Part shown: positions 13,885-16,637 of the stretch, one piece after another
How the letters are laid out: every line of letters begins with the position of its first letter
Position numbering within the stretch: the stretch's first letter is position 1
The notes under the pieces: model-generated
What the model was told of the DNA's origin: nothing
Databases searched by the model: none
Seen by the model: the letters and a program-made list of their open reading frames with translations, nothing else
Position numbers and translations under genes: made by a program
Source: B75-G9 sp964564905
Lineage (GTDB): Archaea; Hadarchaeota; Hadarchaeia; Hadarchaeales; Hadarchaeaceae
Direction of reading: 5' to 3'
NCBI GenBank assembly: GCA_964564905.1
Contig: CAZMCI010000021.1
Coordinates: forward strand, 1-16,637
DNA length: 16,637 nt

Positions 13885-14558
13885 CTGGACCACAACTCCA
13901 AGGTTACCTCCAGAATGGGATCAATCTCAAATCCTGCTTCGTTCGGACTGATGCCGGTCAATTCTTCAATATGCCATGCCAGCTCCCCCCTTGATACTGG
14001 CAACGAAAGCATTAGGGTCTCCGTGCAAAGCTGAGTTCTCGCCCGTGTTAAGTCTGCGACCTCACTCTCGAAGTGAACTCTGGCAAACCTCAAGTCTGCG
14101 ACCTCCATCCTCGCGCGCAGACGATACCCAAAACGATCGCCGATTATGCGATCGAGCGTCGATTTGAGAAATATCCTGAGCTTCTCGTCCATTCCCTCAT
14201 TTGGCCGCCCGACCTGAAACTTGGCTCCTTTTATGTCTACATGCAAATTAAGAAGGGCGTCCTCGGCGAGCAGTTGTGTGATGGTCTTGTATCTCAGTTC
14301 ACGTTTCGCTGAGTCTCCGACCACTGGGAGATCCGGTTCGAACTCCGATGTGTCCAGCTTGTACTCAAATCCACCGAATTGCTCGGCGCTCGTATTCTGA
14401 AGGAGGTACAGGACGCTATGCGCAAAGGTGGAGGCGTATCTAGCGCTATCAACTTTCGGATCAACCGGAGCCATTCCGGTCAACATCACTGCGGCGGTGG
14501 AGATGAGAACGGAAAAAACCAGCATATCTGCAATGTAACCAAACCCCTGCTCGCCCAC
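13881..14558 (-). CDS. Pilin-like membrane-anchored protein (225 aa)
   Basis: It starts with GTG 1 base after the upstream stop, behind a strong GGAGGAG site. MGEQGFGYIADMLVFSVLISTAAVMLTG is a short polar head with glycines, an acidic residue (D) near the start of the hydrophobic helix, then the helix itself, resembling archaeal minor pilins. The remaining 190 residues are soluble and mixed alpha/beta, with no cysteine pair except one Cys in LCTETLML. It belongs to the six-gene coupled operon. Function beyond a probable pilus or surface-structure subunit cannot be told. Confidence 0.75.
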   Translation of the reverse strand: MGEQGFGYIADMLVFSVLISTAAVMLTGMAPVDPKVDSARYASTFAHSVLYLLQNTSAEQFGGFEYKLDTSEFEPDLPVVGDSAKRELRYKTITQLLAEDALLNLHVDIKGAKFQVGRPNEGMDEKLRIFLKSTLDRIIGDRFGYRLRARMEVADLRFARVHFESEVADLTRARTQLCTETLMLSLPVSRGELAWHIEELTGISPNEAGFEIDPILEVTLELWSR

Positions 14559-14559
14559 T

Positions 14560-15000
14560 TTAACTCCTCCATACCCGTACAGAGAGTTCGCATGGAAGAG
14601 CCGAGCTCTGGTCCCAAATCAAGGCCACGGGTAAACTTACGATAACTGGTGGAGAAAAATATTCCTTAAACAAATCTGGTTCGATCCCGTGAGCAAAAAG
14701 AAGTTCTCCGCTAAAATTTCTAATTTCAACTCGAAGATTAGTTCCCTGCAGAGCCAAAATTTTGGAATAGTTTTCAAGCCGGGCGGACAATGGTTTTATC
14801 ACTCCGGGCTGGCCGTCATCCGCTGCGAGAACTTGGTTCACAAGTCGTTCGGCGATATCGAGTGCCAGATTGAAATCCTGAGATGCGTTCCGCCGTTCCA
14901 TGTAAACATGGTAGGAATGGCCCAGTACAACGACAAATATGATGACAATCCCCGTGATGGTGAGAACCGAGAAAAGATCTTCACCGACTGAAAAAACCAA
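14560..15000 (-). CDS. Pilin-like membrane-anchored protein (146 aa)
   Basis: It starts with TTG directly after the TAG of the upstream gene. The head MVFSVGEDLFSVLTITGIVIIFVVVLG has Gly-Glu/Asp just before one strongly hydrophobic helix, then a basic turn (YMERR) and a helix (DFNLALDIAERLVNQVL) that would continue the pilin spine. A small beta domain ends in VWRS. TadE-like minor pilins of archaea have this build. The TTG start is supported by coupling and by GGAG about ten bases before it. Confidence 0.7.
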   Translation of the reverse strand: MVFSVGEDLFSVLTITGIVIIFVVVLGHSYHVYMERRNASQDFNLALDIAERLVNQVLAADDGQPGVIKPLSARLENYSKILALQGTNLRVEIRNFSGELLFAHGIEPDLFKEYFSPPVIVSLPVALIWDQSSALPCELSVRVWRS

Positions 15001-15435
15001 CTAAATCAGCTCCAACTGAATCGTTTCAGATTTTTTGAGGTGAATCTGGCGGGGGTCATCCACTGAGAGCCTGAATTCCCCCTCGTTCACTTGGCTTGTG
15101 AGCATGAGCACGCGTTCGACCTCAGCATCTCCAATAACATGTACACAAACCACCTGAAAGTCGCCGTTTCGTCTGCCAGTTACCACCACTTTCGATTCAG
15201 TCGAAGCTAGGGGTAGTTGGCGTCGTAGTTCAGTTTCACCGGGCATGAACTCCACGGCGCTAATTGTATCGGTGATGACCTCGGCAAGTTGAGTCATTTC
15301 TTCTCGTTCGGATAAATGTCCAAAACTTGTTTGCATCGACAGAACCACCCCAATGAACGCAAAAGCCGCCAGCGCGACGCCGACCTTGCAGACCAAGAAA
15401 TCTGCCAACAGCCCGCGATCGTTCACTCGAATCAC
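15001..15435 (-). CDS. Pilin-like membrane-anchored protein (144 aa)
   Basis: It starts with GTG in a GTGA overlap with the previous stop, behind GGAG. MIRVNDRGLLADFLVCKVGVALAAFAFIGVVLS gives a basic-Gly cleavage-type site (DRG/LLADF) and a hydrophobic helix. The mature part has a helix (EEMTQLAEVITDTISAVEF), then short beta strands (ESKVVVTGRRNGDFQVVCVHVIG). This is the usual order of a small archaeal pilin or TadE-like protein. The DRG signal is among the clearest in the operon. Confidence 0.75.
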   Translation of the reverse strand: MIRVNDRGLLADFLVCKVGVALAAFAFIGVVLSMQTSFGHLSEREEMTQLAEVITDTISAVEFMPGETELRRQLPLASTESKVVVTGRRNGDFQVVCVHVIGDAEVERVLMLTSQVNEGEFRLSVDDPRQIHLKKSETIQLELI

Positions 15436-15833
15436 CGGATCTCCAAAAAGCAGCTCCCATCTGCCCCCCGCTTGAGTTCGACGAGATAACTGCCGGTGCT
15501 CAATTGCGGTGTGGACGCGAGAACTGGCAATGGAAGAACATCGCTCCGCACGACCTCATCGCCCACCACCAGCCGCGCCACATTTTTATCCAAGACGATT
15601 GCACCATCTCCTGTGCGGATCTCGATCAATTGAACGCTGCCCACACCGCCAGCGCTGAGCATCCGGACCTGCTCGATGAACAAATCGAACGAATCAATCG
15701 CTTGCTGCCGCTCACTTGATCTCCGCGCTTGGTCAAGACATGCCAACCCTATCCCCAACGTGCTTGCCCCGAGCACAGCGCCGAGCAGGATCACCACTGG
15801 TAGAGATTCCACGCCGCGGGTCTCGCGTCGCAT
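15432..15833 (-). CDS. Pilin-like membrane-anchored protein (133 aa)
   Basis: I chose the ATG at 15833, seven bases after the upstream stop and behind GTGGGA. The longer open frame would overlap the upstream gene. MRRETRGVESLPVVILLGAVLGASTLGIGL has a basic head, TRG, a glutamate two residues later, then the hydrophobic helix. This is the best match here to the archaeal prepilin peptidase signal. A helix with DSFDLFIEQVRML and a beta domain ending in CFLEIR follow. Confidence 0.75.
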   Translation of the reverse strand: MRRETRGVESLPVVILLGAVLGASTLGIGLACLDQARRSSERQQAIDSFDLFIEQVRMLSAGGVGSVQLIEIRTGDGAIVLDKNVARLVVGDEVVRSDVLPLPVLASTPQLSTGSYLVELKRGADGSCFLEIR

Positions 15834-15840
15834 GATCCCA

Positions 15841-16218
15841 CTACCCGACCGCCACCTGTCCCTCCCACGGGATGTATCCAGCATGAGTCACCTGTACCGT
15901 CGCAACGACGACATCTGCGCCATTCATGGGGATTGTAAACGTGTAACGGTTTGAGTTCGTACCCATGGTGTGGGCTTTCATCCCACCGATCCATTTTACG
16001 ACAACGGTCGCTCCGTTCAAGGCATCCCCACTGGCCGCATCGTAGACCTTAACGGTCAAGCGATTGCCCGATGTAGTGAACCGGACGTCCATGTCCCGAA
16101 GCACCGTTCGCTCGGCCGTCCCTACAAACTGCATCAGAACCCCCATGGCCATCGTCCCGATCACGAGGGCCATCACGAGCTTTATCGGTACACCCGTTAG
16201 CTGTGCTTTTTCTTCCAT
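15841..16218 (-). CDS. Membrane-anchored protein with Ig/transthyretin-like domain, first gene of pilin-like operon
   Basis: 125 residues from the ATG at 16218 (MEEKAQLTGVPIKLVMALVIGTMAMGVLM). A longer frame upstream would run through the promoter. After the single hydrophobic helix, residues 50-125 look like a carboxypeptidase-regulatory or transthyretin-like beta sandwich: NRLTVKVYDAASGDALNGATVVVKW, then YTFTIPMNGADVVVATVQVTHAGYIPW. Such domains are found on surface proteins of archaea and serve in adhesion or polymer contact. It is the promoter-proximal gene and could be the main subunit of the structure. The next gene starts 7 bases on. Confidence 0.75.
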   Translation of the reverse strand: MEEKAQLTGVPIKLVMALVIGTMAMGVLMQFVGTAERTVLRDMDVRFTTSGNRLTVKVYDAASGDALNGATVVVKWIGGMKAHTMGTNSNRYTFTIPMNGADVVVATVQVTHAGYIPWEGQVAVG

Positions 16219-16248
16219 GTTTCTCGTCGAGGCTTTGTGCCAAGGTTG

Positions 16249-16257
16249 TTTATAAAG
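16249..16257 (-). promoter_or_regulatory. Strong TATA box of the pilin-like operon
   Basis: CTTTATAAA on the minus strand, with purines (or AAATTTCTCT) upstream, lies about 33 bases before the ATG at 16218. Transcription would begin near 16225, leaving a leader of only a few bases. All six downstream genes are overlapping or less than 10 bases apart, so this probably drives the whole operon. Confidence 0.6.
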
Positions 16258-16331
16258 AGAGAAATTTTGTCCATGACCACGCGGGAACAATCATTTATTT
16301 CTTTTTCAGACAGGGGTATAAAGCTGGCAAG

Positions 16332-16388
16332 ATGTCAGAGATCTACTACGTTTACATCATCCAAAGCTTGAAAGACGGCAAGTTTTAC
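16332..16388 (+). pseudogene. Truncated GIY-YIG nuclease gene (first motif only)
   Basis: The frame from ATG 16332 reads MSEIYYVYIIQSLKDGKFY, the usual start of UvrC/Slx1-type GIY-YIG domain proteins, in which YVYIIQSLKDGKFYIGYT is expected. The homology stops exactly after FY, at TTTTAC. The frame then runs through a hairpin sequence to a stop at 16440-16442. The YIG tyrosine and the catalytic Arg and Glu are therefore absent, and I find no continuation in any frame up to the window end. TTAC is a known target word for some IS200/IS605 elements, so an insertion and deletion at this point is a good explanation. Confidence 0.6.
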
Positions 16389-16440
16389 AAAAACCTCGGC
16401 GAGAAATCCCCACCCTTTAGAGCAGAGGGCGGAATCGCTT
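16389..16440 (+). mobile_element. IS200/IS605-like right-end hairpin at the GIY-YIG break
   Basis: CTCGGCGAGAAATCCCC, then stem CCACCC (16410-16415) with GGGCGG (16427-16432, one mismatch), loop TTTAGAGCAGA, then GGAATCGC. The GGCG-R-GAA-R-TCCCC lead-in is like that at bases 1-56 (minus), and the order hairpin then GGAAT fits an IS605-type right end. No transposase is near, so it is a solo or internally deleted element. Confidence 0.45.
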
Positions 16441-16493
16441 GATAGCATCCGGTTTTTGGAGCATGGGGACGAACAGTGCCGGGTGGAGGATAG

Positions 16494-16514
16494 GGTCGGG
16501 AGGTTTTCCCGACC
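16494..16514. other. Perfect 8-bp hairpin
   Basis: GGTCGGGA (16494-16501) pairs with TCCCGACC (16507-16514) around a 5-base loop. It has no gene of its own and may be part of a transposon remnant or an RNA end. Confidence 0.5.
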
Positions 16515-16534
16515 GCGATTTTAAATCCGGGAAG

Positions 16535-16557
16535 ACAGACGTTTTTCGCCTGTTTTT
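16535..16557 (+). terminator. Hairpin followed by T-run, terminator-like
   Basis: ACAGACG and CGCCTGT pair with one mismatch across a TTTTT loop, and the right arm runs into TTTTT. It looks like an intrinsic terminator on the plus strand, but no intact gene ends here. Bases 16515-16637 hold nothing else I can name. Confidence 0.3.
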
Positions 16558-16637
16558 GAAAAATGGAGGATGTTAGACAGTAGCTTGCATTCGGCGACCC
16601 CTCCTCCAAATCCGCTTAAGAAGCGTGCACAAAACGC

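Noticed and set aside
1..16637. CRISPR array or tRNA genes
   Set aside because: I saw no regularly spaced identical repeats, and no cloverleaf with GGTTCGAATC-type T-arm and CCA-side pairing.

Overview
The window looks like a contig from an uncultured archaeon. AT-rich TATA-like boxes sit 25-35 bases before several starts, at least one gene looks leaderless, and purine-rich ribosome sites such as GGAGGTG occur elsewhere. The gene content is also archaeal in type: a run of pilin-like proteins with basic-Gly N-terminal signals, a MTH1187-family protein, DUF4346, DUF134, and paired MinD-like ferredoxin ATPases. I do not assign a lineage. A 10-base N run and repeat-like sequence at the left edge suggest a metagenomic scaffold.

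Bases 1-3145 hold a left-edge hairpin that looks like the right end of an IS200/IS605-type element, a decayed class I methyltransferase gene (minus strand), an intact CoA-disulfide reductase/NADH oxidase-type flavoprotein (plus), a DUF4346 gene (minus) and the C-terminal remnant of a DUF1684 gene. Bases 3146-5632 are a minus-strand operon: TauE/SafE-type permease, MTH1187-family thiamine-binding-like protein, and a second flavoprotein with the same CGIPY redox cysteine. This set suggests sulfur/thiol redox work and sulfur-compound transport.

Bases 5793-11085 are the most distinctive block. It has two MinD/Mrp-like ATPases with double 4Fe-4S insertions, a fused two-domain NifX/NifB-like (DIM) protein, a single-domain DIM protein, two very unusual Trp/Gly/Tyr-rich small proteins that share a 42-bp repeat, a zinc-ribbon DUF5320-like protein on the opposite strand, a metallo-beta-lactamase-fold hydrolase broken by the N gap, and a DUF134 helix-turn-helix regulator. 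The content resembles the metal-cofactor loci around the orange protein (ORP) of sulfate reducers. A job in building or carrying a metal-sulfur cofactor is an inference from family membership.

Bases 11086-11594 hold no convincing gene. They contain a palindromic operator candidate in front of the DUF134 gene and about 380 bases of GC-rich, hairpin-rich sequence. The 5' part matches the left window edge in inverted orientation, and the rest translates to something like a TnpB tail. I read this as IS605/omega-RNA-like debris or a structured RNA. After a small coiled-coil gene (plus), bases 11938-16218 form a tightly coupled minus-strand operon of six membrane-anchored pilin-like proteins under a strong TATA promoter. 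The right end has a GIY-YIG nuclease gene cut off after its first motif, next to a third IS605-like hairpin, then terminator-like hairpins.
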